DNA of 64,000 nt. Source: Hyphomonadaceae bacterium UBA1849. Its GTDB lineage: Bacteria > Pseudomonadota > Alphaproteobacteria > Caulobacterales > Hyphomonadaceae. The notes beneath the pieces are model-generated. The model saw only the letters and a list, made by a program, of their open reading frames with translations, had not been told where the DNA came from and did no database searches. Location: assembly GCA_002338565.1 (NCBI GenBank), contig DDIN01000008.1, forward strand, positions 492,167 through 556,166, read 5' to 3'. Of the stretch, positions 50,786 through 60,873 are shown piece by piece. The position numbers and the translations under genes are program-made. Each line of letters begins with the position of its first letter. Position 1 is the first letter of the stretch.

Positions 50786-51760
50786 CTAAGTCGTCTTCAC
50801 CACGATTTTCCCGATATGTTCAGATGATTTCATCAGTTCATGTGCCGCTTCGATCTCTTCCATCGGGAAGACCTTATAGACAACCGGATTGATCTTATCC
50901 TCGGCGATCATGTGCCAGAACTGGTTTTCCATTCCGTCGCGCACCTGCCGTTTTTCTTCCGGTGTACGGGCACGCAGGGTGGAGCCGGTGATCGTCAGAC
51001 GCTTCAGCATGACAGGCAGAAGGTTCACATCCACTTGCGAGCCGTTCATGTAAGCAATGTTTACGAGGCGACCGAGCTTGTTGAGGCTTGCGATATTCTT
51101 CGCAACATAGTCGCCGCCGACCATATCGAGGATCACATCAACGCCGCCTTCTTCTTTGACGACCGCTGCAAAATCTTCCTCGCGATAATTGATCGCGCGA
51201 TGCGCGCCGAAGGTTTCTGCCGCCGCGCATTTAGCCGCAGACCCCGCCGTAGTGAGAACTTTACAGCCATGCTGGCGCGCCATCTGGATCGCGGACACGC
51301 CAATGCCGCTTGTACCGCCATGCACGAGGAAAGTTTCGCCCGGCTGCAGCGCGCAGACATCAAACACATTGGTCCAGACCGTCATCATGGTCTCGGTCAG
51401 GCTCGCGCCCTGCTCAAAGGTGAGGCCCTCCGGCAGTGGTAGGCAAGACCCGGAATCCGCCACAGCATAGCTGGCATAGCCACCGCCCGGCAGAAGCGCG
51501 CAGACCTTGTCACCAACAGACCAGCGGTCTGCTGCGGGGCCAACTGCCTCAACCACACCGCAGGCTTCCAGCCCCATCAGTGGGGATGCGCCCGGAGGTG
51601 ACGGGTATCGACCAATCCGCTGAAGCAGATCGCCGCGATTTACCCCGAACGCTTCAATCCGGATCAACACTTCGGCGCCCTGCGGCTCAGGCCGGGGCAG
51701 CTCGACAATTTTCAGTGACTGATCATCTTGGACTTCAACAGCGCGCATTGTTAGGGTCAT
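50786..51760 (-). CDS. Quinone oxidoreductase (NADPH-dependent, MDR family)
   Basis: 324 residues from ATG 51760 (MTLTMRAVEVQDDQ), with GGAAGA upstream; the longer 442-residue frame from 52114 overlaps two opposite genes and is rejected. GROES-like N-terminal (IEAFGVNRGDLLQRIGRYPSPPGASPLMGLEACGVV) and Rossmann segment (FLVHGGTSGIGVSAIQMARQHG) match NADPH:quinone oxidoreductases of the TP53I3/PIG3 type. It reduces quinones using NADPH. Confidence 0.92.
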   Translation of the reverse strand: MTLTMRAVEVQDDQSLKIVELPRPEPQGAEVLIRIEAFGVNRGDLLQRIGRYPSPPGASPLMGLEACGVVEAVGPAADRWSVGDKVCALLPGGGYASYAVADSGSCLPLPEGLTFEQGASLTETMMTVWTNVFDVCALQPGETFLVHGGTSGIGVSAIQMARQHGCKVLTTAGSAAKCAAAETFGAHRAINYREEDFAAVVKEEGGVDVILDMVGGDYVAKNIASLNKLGRLVNIAYMNGSQVDVNLLPVMLKRLTITGSTLRARTPEEKRQVRDGMENQFWHMIAEDKINPVVYKVFPMEEIEAAHELMKSSEHIGKIVVKTT

Positions 51761-51807
51761 ATTTTCTTCCCATGTAACCTTACAGAATTTCAGAGGAGAG
51801 TGGCGCA

Positions 51808-51996
51808 ATGAGTGACCAGGAACAAGCACCCGATCCGAAACTTCTTCGCGACCTGGAAGATATGTCCGTGGAAGACCTGCAGGAACGTATCGCTCAGCTA
51901 AAAATCGAAATCGCTGAGTGCGAAGCGGAAATTGTGAAAAAAGGGAATGCCAAATCCGCCGCTGACGCCATGTTTCGCTTTGGCGATAAGAGCTGA
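51808..51996 (+). CDS. DUF1192 family protein
   Basis: 62 residues. MSVEDLQERIAQLKIEIAECEAEI is the DUF1192 core, a short coiled coil, and NAKSAADAMFRF is its conserved C-terminal end. GAGGAG lies before the ATG. Widespread in alphaproteobacteria, function unknown. The next gene follows after 5 bases. Confidence 0.88.
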   Translation: MSDQEQAPDPKLLRDLEDMSVEDLQERIAQLKIEIAECEAEIVKKGNAKSAADAMFRFGDKS

Positions 51997-52001
51997 CCGG
52001 C

Positions 52002-52514
52002 TTGGCAACGCACGTCGCCTTTTTGCGCGCGGTTAATGTCGGCGGCACCGGTAAGCTGCCCATGGAAACACTACGCGGCATGTGCGCCGAAGCGGGGTTT
52101 GAAAATCCGCGCACCTATATAGCCAGCGGCAATCTGGTGTTCGAAAGTGAGAAAACCGGAGAGGACGCCTGCGCCATACTGGAACAGAAACTGGAAAGCT
52201 ATGCCGGAAAGCCGGTTGGCGTGATCATGCGAAGCCCGGCAGATGTAAAAGCAATTTGCGAGAATTGCCCGTTCCCGGACGCGCCCGGCAATAAGGTCAT
52301 CGCCCTTTTGCTGCCCAATGCCGCCACGCCCGCCGATACGGCCAATGTGAAACACCAGCAAGATGAGCAGATCATCGCCTCAAACCGCGAGATTTACGTG
52401 CATTACGCCAGTGGTCAGGGCAAATCGCGCCTGAAACTTGAAGCGCAGGATCGCGGAACGGCACGGAATATGAATACGTTATCGAAAGTGTATTCATTAG
52501 CGACAACGCCTTGA
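52002..52514 (+). CDS. DUF1697 family protein
   Basis: 170 residues starting at TTG 52002, right after DUF1192, with no strong ribosome site (coupled translation likely). The family signature HVAFLRAVNVGGTGKLPMETLR and ENPRTYIASGNLVFES are present. The family folds like a ferredoxin-like nuclease-associated domain, and its function is unknown. Confidence 0.86.
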   Translation: MATHVAFLRAVNVGGTGKLPMETLRGMCAEAGFENPRTYIASGNLVFESEKTGEDACAILEQKLESYAGKPVGVIMRSPADVKAICENCPFPDAPGNKVIALLLPNAATPADTANVKHQQDEQIIASNREIYVHYASGQGKSRLKLEAQDRGTARNMNTLSKVYSLATTP

Positions 52515-52604
52515 GATGACCACAATATCGGTTAACCCTTTAATCGATCAGAAAGGTCATAATGGCGCGACGCGTAAAGACGAGCGATTCGACGGGACGA
52601 GACC

Positions 52605-53159
52605 ATGACGAAAGATTCCTCTACGAAACCACAGCCAGTAACGCCCGGCGTTCGCGAGCGTATGCTGAAGTTTGCTTCGTCTGAGATGTTCCGGAAGCTC
52701 TTTGCAGACGGCATGGGTCTCGTTGAAGAAACCGCCAGCTATCTGGATGGCGAAGGCCGTGACGCCTCCCGCCAGCTCTCTCGTGAAGCGTCTCTCTCCT
52801 ACGCAACCGTTTCAATGGAAATGACGACGCGCCTTATGCAGGCTGCCAGCTGGCTGGTTGTTCAGCGCGCTGTGCAGGAAGGCGACATGACAGTCGAGGA
52901 AGCGTCCGAAGCCCGCTTCCGCCTGGAAGACTCGTCCATCAATGCCTTCACAGCCCGTCAGAACCCTGAACTGCCAGCCGAGCTTCTGGAACTGGTCGAC
53001 CGTGCCAAGGATCTGTTCGACCGTCTGCACCGTCTGGACGAAATGATCTTTGATGAACCTGAAGAGCCAGCCGTCAACGCGGTCACAAGCCAGCTTCAGG
53101 CTCTGCAGGACGCCGCCAATTCAGGTGTGTTTGACCCGCTATCGGTCTGGCGCAAATAA
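52605..53159 (+). CDS. rcdA: RcdA, adaptor of CtrA degradation (DUF1465)
   Basis: 184 residues. The helical bundle of DUF1465 is seen in FASSEMFRKLFADGMGLVEETASYLDGEGR and EMTTRLMQAASWLVVQRAVQEGDM, with RFRLEDSSINAF further on. In Caulobacter RcdA hands CtrA and other substrates to ClpXP together with PopA and CpdR. The protein fits that family in length. Its presence supports the Caulobacterales-type assignment of the window. Confidence 0.92.
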   Translation: MTKDSSTKPQPVTPGVRERMLKFASSEMFRKLFADGMGLVEETASYLDGEGRDASRQLSREASLSYATVSMEMTTRLMQAASWLVVQRAVQEGDMTVEEASEARFRLEDSSINAFTARQNPELPAELLELVDRAKDLFDRLHRLDEMIFDEPEEPAVNAVTSQLQALQDAANSGVFDPLSVWRK

Positions 53160-53169
53160 ACGCGCCTCG

Positions 53170-53592
53170 TTAGTCACTTGATGACAGCGTAACCGTTTCA
53201 AACCAGAATTGCTTGAGCGTCTCGACAGCCTTCATGAAGTCTCCGAGGCGCGCCGGTTTGACGATATAACCGCTCGCATAATTCTCGTAGGATTCGCGGA
53301 TATCCTCACGCGCGTCGGATGTCGTCAGCATCACAACCGGAATATGGCGTAGTTGCGTTGTGGCTTTAATTTCTTTCAGAACATCCTTGCCGTTTTTGCG
53401 CGGCATATTGATGTCCATGAGAATGAGCACAGGGTCCGACACCTTCGGTTCTGTCGTTCCTGCCAGCATTTCCAGTGCCGTCACGCCGTCTTCAGCGACG
53501 ATAATTTCTGCATTAATATCAGCCTGAGCAAAAACGCGCCGTGTCAGAAGAACGTCCGCAGGGTTATCTTCGACAAGTAGTATCTTTTTCAT
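53170..53592 (-). CDS. CheY-like response regulator (Rcp1 type)
   Basis: 140 residues, receiver domain only: ILLVEDNPADVLLTRRVF, phospho-acceptor Asp in PVLILMDINMPRKNGKDV, TSDAREDI and the lysine in YIVKPARL. The layout matches single-domain regulators paired with PAS or phytochrome kinases. The kinase gene is 15 bases upstream on the same strand, so the two form an operon. Confidence 0.92.
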   Translation of the reverse strand: MKKILLVEDNPADVLLTRRVFAQADINAEIIVAEDGVTALEMLAGTTEPKVSDPVLILMDINMPRKNGKDVLKEIKATTQLRHIPVVMLTTSDAREDIRESYENYASGYIVKPARLGDFMKAVETLKQFWFETVTLSSSD

Positions 53593-53607
53593 ACGAAAAA
53601 CAATCTG

Positions 53608-54729
53608 CTATGTCCCCTCACCCGAAATCATACCTGTCGTTGCAGGAAATGTAAAACAGAAGACGCTGCCATTGTCCGGTGCAGCCTCTATCCAGATTTC
53701 ACCTTCCCAGTTCTCGACAATCCGGCGGCATATGGCCAGGCCAATCCCCGTGCCCGAATAGGTGTCCCGAGTATGGAGACGTTTAAACATTTCAAAAATA
53801 ACTGAATAATATTCCGGATCAATACCAATACCATTATCCTGAACCCGGAACTGCCAGAAATCATTGTGCAGCGCCGCCGAAACATGGACTTCCGGCTGGC
53901 GTTCAGGAGGGCAATATTTAAGTGCGTTGGATATCAAATTCTGGAGCAAACGGTAGAAGCGTACACGGTCCCCCCGCAGCACCGGCAGCTCATCCATTGT
54001 GACCTGTCCGCCGGTTTCTTTTAGCCTATCACGGAGCTCCTCACGCAGCTGCTTCAGCACTTTGCCAGCATCGAACTCTTCTGCGCCGCCGGCATCAGCT
54101 TCCAGACGGGAATACTCCAGCACATCATTCACGACGGCTCTCAGGCGCGATGCCGATGACATCAGAATCTCAAGATAATTCTGGCCTTCGGCATCCAGTT
54201 TGTCGGCATAATCGAGCGACAAAAGCTCTGCGAAGGCCTCAATGCTTCGCAGAGGCTCCTTCAGGTCATGGGACGCCATAAAAGCGAAGCGCCCCAGCTC
54301 TTCATTCTGCAAAAGGATTTTTGCTTCAGCCTGTTTACGCTCGGTGATGTCACGCACAATCCCGCTATACAAAACCCGTCCATCGACTTTGACCTGGGCA
54401 ACCGCCAGATTCAGCGGAAAGGTTGAACTGTCCTTGCGCAGCCCGCGCACTTCGCGGCCCTTGCCGATAATGCTCGCCTCACCGCCTTCATGATAGCGCT
54501 CAAGATATCCATCATGCTCTTCGCGATAGGGCTGTGGCATAAGACAGGAGACATTATTTCCCATCACCTCGGACGCCTCATAGCCAAAAATCGCTTCACA
54601 CGCTTTATTGAAAGAGAGAATACGGCCGCGCTCATCGATGGTGATCAGCCCGTCCACCGTAGTGTCCAGAATGGCCTGAAGCACGGGTGCAGCTTCATCT
54701 GGTGCTCGATCTATCGGGTTATCGACCAT
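53608..54729 (-). CDS. PAS-domain sensor histidine kinase
   Basis: 373 residues. A PAS domain (about 15-130: LDTTVDGLITIDERGRILSFNKACEAIFGYEASEVMGNNVSCLM), then HisKA (FMASHDLKEPLRSIEAFAELLS, with the phospho-accepting His) and HATPase (LLQNLISNALKYCPPE, VQDNGIGIDPEYYSVIFEMFKRLH, GTGIGLAICRRI). It has no membrane helix, so it senses an intracellular signal. It precedes the Rcp1-like regulator in one operon. Confidence 0.92.
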   Translation of the reverse strand: MVDNPIDRAPDEAAPVLQAILDTTVDGLITIDERGRILSFNKACEAIFGYEASEVMGNNVSCLMPQPYREEHDGYLERYHEGGEASIIGKGREVRGLRKDSSTFPLNLAVAQVKVDGRVLYSGIVRDITERKQAEAKILLQNEELGRFAFMASHDLKEPLRSIEAFAELLSLDYADKLDAEGQNYLEILMSSASRLRAVVNDVLEYSRLEADAGGAEEFDAGKVLKQLREELRDRLKETGGQVTMDELPVLRGDRVRFYRLLQNLISNALKYCPPERQPEVHVSAALHNDFWQFRVQDNGIGIDPEYYSVIFEMFKRLHTRDTYSGTGIGLAICRRIVENWEGEIWIEAAPDNGSVFCFTFPATTGMISGEGT

Positions 54730-54831
54730 ACGGCTCTAAATCTCAAACTCGGCGTCTAAATATCAATCAAATATCCCCAAGTGTGAACAGGGTTTTGCGA
54801 ACCACGCAAGGCTTGTAGCGCAAACAAAAAA

Positions 54832-54852
54832 CCCGCCGGAATATCCAGCGGG
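54832..54852 (-). terminator. Terminator after rpmE (minus strand)
   Basis: CCCGC and GG pair with CC and GCGGG, with one mismatch, around AATAT. On the minus strand a TTTTTT run follows (AAAAAA at 54826-54831). Confidence 0.75.
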
Positions 54853-54882
54853 CTTTTAAAATCTCGTCGGTAGACGGTTCGC

Positions 54883-55104
54883 TTATTTGACGAAGCCTTT
54901 GAACTTGTCTTTGAAGCGAGACACACGGCCACCACGGTCCATCAGGTTAGACGTGTTGCCTGTCCATGCCGGGTGTGTTTTCGGGTCGATATCAAGCTGG
55001 AGCTTGTCACCCTCTTTGCCGTAAGTAGAGCGCGTCTGATATTCAGTACCGTCCGTCATCACGACAGTGATCGTGTGGTAATCTGGGTGGCCTTCGCTTT
55101 TCAT
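54883..55104 (-). CDS. rpmE: 50S ribosomal protein L31
   Basis: 73 residues, the L31 family (GHPDYHTITVVMTDGTEYQTRSTYG, then DPKTHPAWTGN and RVSRFKDKFKGFVK). The zinc-binding cysteines of the C+ type are missing, so this is the C-minus form. It binds the 50S-30S bridge region of the ribosome. A terminator follows; the upstream 160 bases separate it from tRNA-Arg. Confidence 0.96.
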   Translation of the reverse strand: MKSEGHPDYHTITVVMTDGTEYQTRSTYGKEGDKLQLDIDPKTHPAWTGNTSNLMDRGGRVSRFKDKFKGFVK

Positions 55105-55265
55105 CGGTCGAATTCCGTCGTCTTAGAAACTGGTGTTATGGAAACTCAAGGGGCGGCTTCTACTGGAAAGGCGCCGGTCTGGCAAGGGGTTTGGGGCGAG
55201 ATTCCTGACTCTTCTCATCCCGCTTGAGAGCCGTGCCGTTTCAGAGTAGTCAAAACCGGTTGACT

Positions 55266-55342
<77 letters not shown>

Positions 55343-55371
55343 TTATCCGCCTGAACCGTCTGGCGGCGCGG

Positions 55372-56553
55372 CTAAAGCCGCAACACCGCTTTGGCGACGA
55401 TATTGCGCTGGATTTCGTTCGAGCCGCCATAGATGGACGCGGCACGGTCGTTCAGATAACGCGGCATGGCAACCGCAAGCTCGTCCGGACCGACAGGCGC
55501 GGTGTTCGGCGTTGGCAGCCAGCTGTCAGGCTCGTAGACGCCCGCAAAGATACCCGCCATTTCAATGCCGATTTCATCAACCTGCTGCATGAGCTCTGTA
55601 CGCTGCGCCTTCAGGATAGATGCCGCAGGCCCCGGCGATGCGCCAGCACTCAGCGAGGCGACGATCCGGTGCTCGGTCATGAGCAGCGCTTCGACCTTGA
55701 TCGACACCTGCTCAAGCTTTTTGGCAAGGATCGGATCATCAATGCCTTTCATAATGCGATACCGGCGCAGGCGTTCGAGCGCAGCTTTCACGCCGGCTGA
55801 TGTGCCGCCACCACGTTCAAACTCGAGAAGATATTTTGCGACTGTCCAGCCGTCGTTTTCTTCACCCAGACGCCCGGATACCGGCACACGCACATCGTCG
55901 AAGAAGACCTGATTAAATTCGTGCTCGCCTGTCATCGTCCGGATCGGATCAACCTTGATACCCGGCGTCTTCATATCCAGAAGCAGGAAGGTGATGCCTG
56001 TCTGCGGCTTGCCTTCGGTCCGTGTACGGACAAGGCAGAACATTTTGTTGGCGTGGTGAGCGTGGGTGGTCCAGATTTTTGTACCGTTCAGCACATAATC
56101 ATCGCCATCGCGTTCAGCTTTCAGCTGAAGTGAGGCAAGGTCGGACCCTGACCCTGGCTCGGAATACCCCTGACACCAATAATCCTCGCCATTGAGAAGA
56201 CGCGGCAGATAATGGGCTTTCTGCTCCGGCGTACCGTATCCTATGATACATGGCCCGACCATGGACAGCCCCATTGGAGAGAGCGATGGCGCACCAGCCG
56301 CAGCAAACTCTGCCGCAAAAATCGCCTTTTGCGTCTCGGTGAAACCGGGTCCGCCATATTCTTTTGGCCAGTGCGGCGCGACCCAGCCGCGCTCATTCAG
56401 CTTCGCCTGCCATGCCAGCGTGTATTCAGGCTCGATAAAGACGCTCGTCGCCTTGCGTCCTGCCGCTGCAAGTTCCGGCGTCAGATTGTCATGAAGAAAG
56501 GCGCGGACTTCGTCTCTGAACGCCTGATCGGCAGCCGTGAATTCGAGGTTCAT
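55372..56553 (-). CDS. Acyl-CoA dehydrogenase
   Basis: 393 residues. FAD/substrate segment GYSEPGSGSDLASLQLKAERDGDDYVLNGTKIWTT and the C-terminal YLNDRAASIYGGSNEIQRNIVAKAVL, including the catalytic-acid region of this family. It oxidises acyl-CoAs with FAD. The gene is separate from the one at 42412 and only loosely similar to it. The adjacent tRNA-Arg is on the other strand. Confidence 0.92.
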   Translation of the reverse strand: MNLEFTAADQAFRDEVRAFLHDNLTPELAAAGRKATSVFIEPEYTLAWQAKLNERGWVAPHWPKEYGGPGFTETQKAIFAAEFAAAGAPSLSPMGLSMVGPCIIGYGTPEQKAHYLPRLLNGEDYWCQGYSEPGSGSDLASLQLKAERDGDDYVLNGTKIWTTHAHHANKMFCLVRTRTEGKPQTGITFLLLDMKTPGIKVDPIRTMTGEHEFNQVFFDDVRVPVSGRLGEENDGWTVAKYLLEFERGGGTSAGVKAALERLRRYRIMKGIDDPILAKKLEQVSIKVEALLMTEHRIVASLSAGASPGPAASILKAQRTELMQQVDEIGIEMAGIFAGVYEPDSWLPTPNTAPVGPDELAVAMPRYLNDRAASIYGGSNEIQRNIVAKAVLRL

Positions 56554-56661
56554 GTTGTTCCCAGTTCTATTTTATCGCCAGCTAAAAGCGTCACGTGCTC
56601 ACAATCAAGAACTAACGCAGCGTCAGTTGGCAGGAGAATTTTAAACAGAACACAAAAATGA

Positions 56662-56681
56662 CGGGCCCCCTTCAGGGCCCG
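56662..56681 (-). terminator. Terminator of PKD autotransporter gene (minus strand)
   Basis: CGGGCCC / GGGCCCG with a 6-base loop, followed on the minus strand by GTCATTTTTGTG. It lies about 30 bases past the stop codon. Confidence 0.7.
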
Positions 56682-56711
56682 CCACAGATTTCTGGATTTG
56701 TCAGAACCGAT

Positions 56712-59700
56712 TTAGTTCAGAGATTTGCTGATTGAGACGCGGAAGCCGTGCGCATCGAAGACATCAGAACCCACACCATCAAGATAGGTGTTGAAATTCA
56801 TCTGGATGCCGTTCTCTGCAAGCCAGCTAAAGCCGCCTTCGAGACGCATGCGGAAGTCTTCATCGAACACACCCACAACCTCGTCACCAAAGTTGTAAAT
56901 GCCTTCAGCCTCGATGAAGGCCGACCATGTCTCACCCGTCACACGCTGATGCGTTGTGATGAGTTTTGGCGCAAAGCTCAGCTCGTTGAGATTGAGGTCG
57001 CTTTCAGGGATCAATACACCAAACGCATCGCGGTAGGCTTCCTGCGTTTCGTTGAAGGTCCGGTATTCGATTGTCGGACGCAGCGTCAGGTGAGTGTTGA
57101 ACGCATAGTCACCGCTGAGGCTACCTGCGAACAACATACGCGTTGTGTCGAAATCATCCGTATATGTGCCAAGCGGCGTGACGGAGTTATCTGCCTGTCC
57201 CCATGCGATGCGAGCATCAGCATAGAGGTTATTGGCAAGACGTGCCGTCACATACGGACCGACCATGAAGCCGTTACCATCCGCGGCAACAGAAGTACGG
57301 TCATTCTCGCTCTCGAAGTTGTCGAACTGCGCCAGAACACCGACCAGTACGCGGTCTGTGACGAGATAGTCCGCACCGACATAGAAGAGCGAGAAATCGC
57401 CTTCAGAGCCGGAATTGTCGAACCTGGCATAGTTGACCTCAGCCCAGACATCAAAGCTGCCTGCGCCCATATTCGCATCCGCGCCCGCAATAGCAGACAG
57501 GCTGACATCCATAGAGCCGCCAGCATCATTCAGAGACATGCTGACCGGTGCAGTCCGGCCTGAAACAAGGTTCAGACCTGCTAGCTGCACACCCTCTGCC
57601 TGAACTGTACGGCCGGCAACACGGTCCATACGTCGGCCCGCATCCGGACCATTGCTCAGAAGAAGCGCGCCGCGCTGTGCCTGCATTTGCTGAATAGCAT
57701 CCTGCGCCGCACCGCGGCTGTTCACAGACGCAAACGTACAGATAACATCCTCGCCCGCAGCAAGATTGATGGTCGCCTGACGCGCACCGATATTCGCAGT
57801 GGAGTCGCCATCATCACAAGTTAGCGCCGTGAGCGCGAAACCTGCATCACGTGGGTCTGCCATCGTCACGGTATACTGGCCTGCAATCACACGATCTGCC
57901 GACAGGCTCGCCTGACCTGCAGAGGTCGTGACCGTTGCATTAAGGCCCGGAAGATCAGACGTGAAGCTGAAGCTTGTATCACCGCCTGTCGCCTCACTGA
58001 TAATGGTGATGGAGCCGACCGGGCGCACATCAACAGTTACCAGAGACGCAGGGCTGTCTTCTGTGCCGTCATTCACGGTGAGGCGGAATGTCAGCGTGGA
58101 CTCAGTTGCCACGAATGGCGCGGTGAAGCTCGGGCTGACGGCATTAACGTCAGACAGAGTCACAGCCGGACCGGACACCTGCTGCCAAGTGTAAGTCAGC
58201 GCATCACCATCAGGGTCTGACGAAGCAGAACCGTTCAGCGTGACGAGTTCACCGGAATTGATGCCAGTGATATTCGCGCCAGCATTCGCTGTCGGTGCAC
58301 GGTTATCCTGGAAGGTGATCACCTTCTCGTCTGCCGGGCTGTCAACAGCGCCGTCATTCACCACCAGAGCGACAGTAACCTGCTCATCGACATTGTCAGA
58401 GTTTGAGCCTGTATAAGTCAGCGTTGGCTGGGCAAGCGTCGGATCATTGATCGTCGCGCTGCCGCTGACGACAGACCAAGCGTAAGTCAGCGTATCGCCG
58501 TCCGGGTCAGAGCTTGCGCTTCCATCAAGCGTTACCGTGTCGCCATTGTCATAGCCATTCACAGTCACGTCCGCGCCCGCATCAGCCGTTGGTGCGAGGT
58601 TTGTGTTGATAGTGACAGACACCTCGTCTTCGGCAGAAGAGAGATTACCGTCAGAGACAACCAGACCGAAGACCAGCGTATCTGCTGGCGCACCTTCCGG
58701 CTGACCAAGGCCAGACGCACTCTGCATACGGTTATCTGATGGCGGATACACAAAGCTCGGGGTTGCAGAAGACGCATTCTGGAGCGCTACAACAGGGCCG
58801 GAAATCTGGCGCCAAGTGTAAGTCAGCTGCGCAGCTTCAGGGTCAGAAGATGCGGAACCATCAAGCGTCACGACCGTACCCGGAGCTACATTTGCCAGCG
58901 TCTGATCTGCACCCGCATCAGCGGTTGGTGTCTGATCAACCGTCAGCGTAACCGTAACGGTCTGCGTGATGGTGTTCACGCCATCAGAAATGGTCACGGT
59001 AAAGGTGAATGTACCGCCCGTTGTCGGAACCGGGAAGCTTGGGTTTGCCGCATTCGGATCATTCAGACTGACATTCGGGCCGCCCGTTTGCGTCCAGATA
59101 TAGTCGAGGTCCTGGCCATCAACATCTGTGACCGTGCCCGCATCCAGCGTGTAGTTGGAGCCCGGAAGGACTGGCGCAGATGGTGCAATCACGACTGGGC
59201 CTGAAACGCTTGGCGGCGTGTTCACTGTCCAGTCGACAGCGACCTGAGACGTATCTGTGCCGCCGCGGCCATCGCTGACGCTGAGCTCATACACCGCGCG
59301 ACCAGCCGAGTTCGGCTGACGGACAATCTGCTCGATACTGCCCGCAAATGTTGCGCCCGCCAGGAAGGTTGTTACAGGTCCGCTGATCTGCGTAATCGAA
59401 CTTGTAAGCGTATCGCCGTCAGAGTCAGAGAACGTTCCGGTCAGATCGACCGTTGCGCTCCGCTGCGCAGGATCGAAAAAGACTTCACTTGCGCTTGCTG
59501 CAAAGCTGTCGACCGTTGGCGCCGTGTTCGTAGCGTTGATGACTGTGTAAGTTTCGTTCGCACCCGTAGGTGTCACATCCACAATCGGGTTGGACGCGAG
59601 GTCAGCAATATTCGTGCCCTGATTAAGCTCCAGTCCAATGACAGCATTCGTAACATTGGTCAGGTCACCGCCCGATACACTGACATAGTATTCATTCGGG

Positions 59701-60713
59701 GAAACAACCGCGTAAGAACGGGTATAAGAAGAAATGCCCGTAATACGGAAGTCCGAAGCGTCGACATTCTGGACATCCTCATCAAAGGTTACCAGCCATT
59801 CCAGCTGATCAGCATCCGTCGTTTCATTCGTAGGCCTGTGGCGTTCAATACTCGCAATACGCGGCGGCGTTGTATCACCTGCTGCCGCACTCCAGGTGAT
59901 CTGCACCGTATCCTGAGCAACACCGCCATTCTGGTCGTTGATCGTCAGATTCCAGACTTGAACACCGGCGAACGCAGGCGGGGCGATTTGCCAGACAGGG
60001 TTACGAGACCCGCTGACGGTAATCTGGGAAGACGGGCCGGAGACACGTCGCCAGTAATAGGTGAAGTTGTCGCCATCAGCGTCATAGGAGCCACGACCAT
60101 CCAGCTGGCCAAACGTGTCTGTGCCCAGCGTATAGGTCACATCAGCGCCGGCATCAGCCACAGGCGGCGTGTTTGGCTGTCCACCAATGTTGATCATTCC
60201 GCCAATGGTGGCACATGCGCCGCCCGTCGTGATCATTGCAGCCGTGTCGAGCTCGACCGTCGCGGCCAAACCACCGGCAAAGTCGCCCGGGCTAGCAGCG
60301 CCAATGTCCCGAAGGCCGAAGTAAATCGGCTGATCGTAATTATACGTCGTTGGCAGGCTGACCGTGACCTGCCCCATGGACTGATAATTGCCCACCCGAA
60401 CACGGTAATTGCTGTCCGCAGCAACCGGCGTCACATCTGACAGGTAAATGCCGCGCTCGATATGGTCATCGCCGCTTACGTCGTCATACTCGCCGTAGAG
60501 CGCGTATTCACCATTGCGAAGCGTCACATGACACGCACCGGCATTGGTCGTGTAGATCAGAGAGCCAGGCTGCGGTGAACGGGTTACGTCCATAGCTGCC
60601 GCTTCGCCCGCGATCAGAACGGATGCCGTCGTCAGAAGGGCCGTAGCGAGCTTTGCCGACGCCCCCGGCCTCGCATTTTTAGCCTGAGTTTTTCTGGTTA
60701 TTTTGGATTTCAT
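56712..60713 (-). CDS. Large exported protein with PKD-type repeats and autotransporter-like barrel
   Basis: 1333 residues, ATG 60713 with GGGGA 6 bases upstream. Residues 1-40 are an extended signal peptide. About 180-900 are Ig/PKD-like repeats starting near 180, 394, 499, 593, 705 and 804, each with a TPTADAGAD-like opening, DGSASSDPDGD and YTWxQVSGP segments; a bacterial Ig-like module lies at about 282-390. About 900-1000 is a further beta domain with two cysteines. About 1085-1333 (WAEVNYARF, LADGNGFMVGPYV and the final RVSISKSLN) is an autotransporter-type beta-barrel. It probably displays an adhesive or ligand-binding passenger on the surface. It is divergent from the exported protein at 60874. 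Confidence 0.85.
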   Translation of the reverse strand: MKSKITRKTQAKNARPGASAKLATALLTTASVLIAGEAAAMDVTRSPQPGSLIYTTNAGACHVTLRNGEYALYGEYDDVSGDDHIERGIYLSDVTPVAADSNYRVRVGNYQSMGQVTVSLPTTYNYDQPIYFGLRDIGAASPGDFAGGLAATVELDTAAMITTGGACATIGGMINIGGQPNTPPVADAGADVTYTLGTDTFGQLDGRGSYDADGDNFTYYWRRVSGPSSQITVSGSRNPVWQIAPPAFAGVQVWNLTINDQNGGVAQDTVQITWSAAAGDTTPPRIASIERHRPTNETTDADQLEWLVTFDEDVQNVDASDFRITGISSYTRSYAVVSPNEYYVSVSGGDLTNVTNAVIGLELNQGTNIADLASNPIVDVTPTGANETYTVINATNTAPTVDSFAASASEVFFDPAQRSATVDLTGTFSDSDGDTLTSSITQISGPVTTFLAGATFAGSIEQIVRQPNSAGRAVYELSVSDGRGGTDTSQVAVDWTVNTPPSVSGPVVIAPSAPVLPGSNYTLDAGTVTDVDGQDLDYIWTQTGGPNVSLNDPNAANPSFPVPTTGGTFTFTVTISDGVNTITQTVTVTLTVDQTPTADAGADQTLANVAPGTVVTLDGSASSDPEAAQLTYTWRQISGPVVALQNASSATPSFVYPPSDNRMQSASGLGQPEGAPADTLVFGLVVSDGNLSSAEDEVSVTINTNLAPTADAGADVTVNGYDNGDTVTLDGSASSDPDGDTLTYAWSVVSGSATINDPTLAQPTLTYTGSNSDNVDEQVTVALVVNDGAVDSPADEKVITFQDNRAPTANAGANITGINSGELVTLNGSASSDPDGDALTYTWQQVSGPAVTLSDVNAVSPSFTAPFVATESTLTFRLTVNDGTEDSPASLVTVDVRPVGSITIISEATGGDTSFSFTSDLPGLNATVTTSAGQASLSADRVIAGQYTVTMADPRDAGFALTALTCDDGDSTANIGARQATINLAAGEDVICTFASVNSRGAAQDAIQQMQAQRGALLLSNGPDAGRRMDRVAGRTVQAEGVQLAGLNLVSGRTAPVSMSLNDAGGSMDVSLSAIAGADANMGAGSFDVWAEVNYARFDNSGSEGDFSLFYVGADYLVTDRVLVGVLAQFDNFESENDRTSVAADGNGFMVGPYVTARLANNLYADARIAWGQADNSVTPLGTYTDDFDTTRMLFAGSLSGDYAFNTHLTLRPTIEYRTFNETQEAYRDAFGVLIPESDLNLNELSFAPKLITTHQRVTGETWSAFIEAEGIYNFGDEVVGVFDEDFRMRLEGGFSWLAENGIQMNFNTYLDGVGSDVFDAHGFRVSISKSLN

Positions 60714-60873
60714 TTTAGTCCCCAGTTTGTTGTCTGCCTGAACTCAAAAGGGGAGAGCCCGGCAGTGTGCGGGGTCCTAAAGCGTTGGTGATTTGAGGGG
60801 CATCCCGCAAATGTGGGGGTGTGCGATATCGTCGTAAGGCTCTATACGAACTGAAAATTTTCCGGGATTCAGA

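Noticed and set aside
50786..52114. 442-residue version of the quinone oxidoreductase
   Set aside because: The extra 118 N-terminal residues are not conserved and lie antisense to DUF1192 and DUF1697; the GGAAGA-preceded ATG at 51760 fits the family start.
52532..52543. TTAACCCTTTAA as a CtrA box before rcdA
   Set aside because: The spacing is 4 bases, not 7, so it does not fit the full CtrA consensus.
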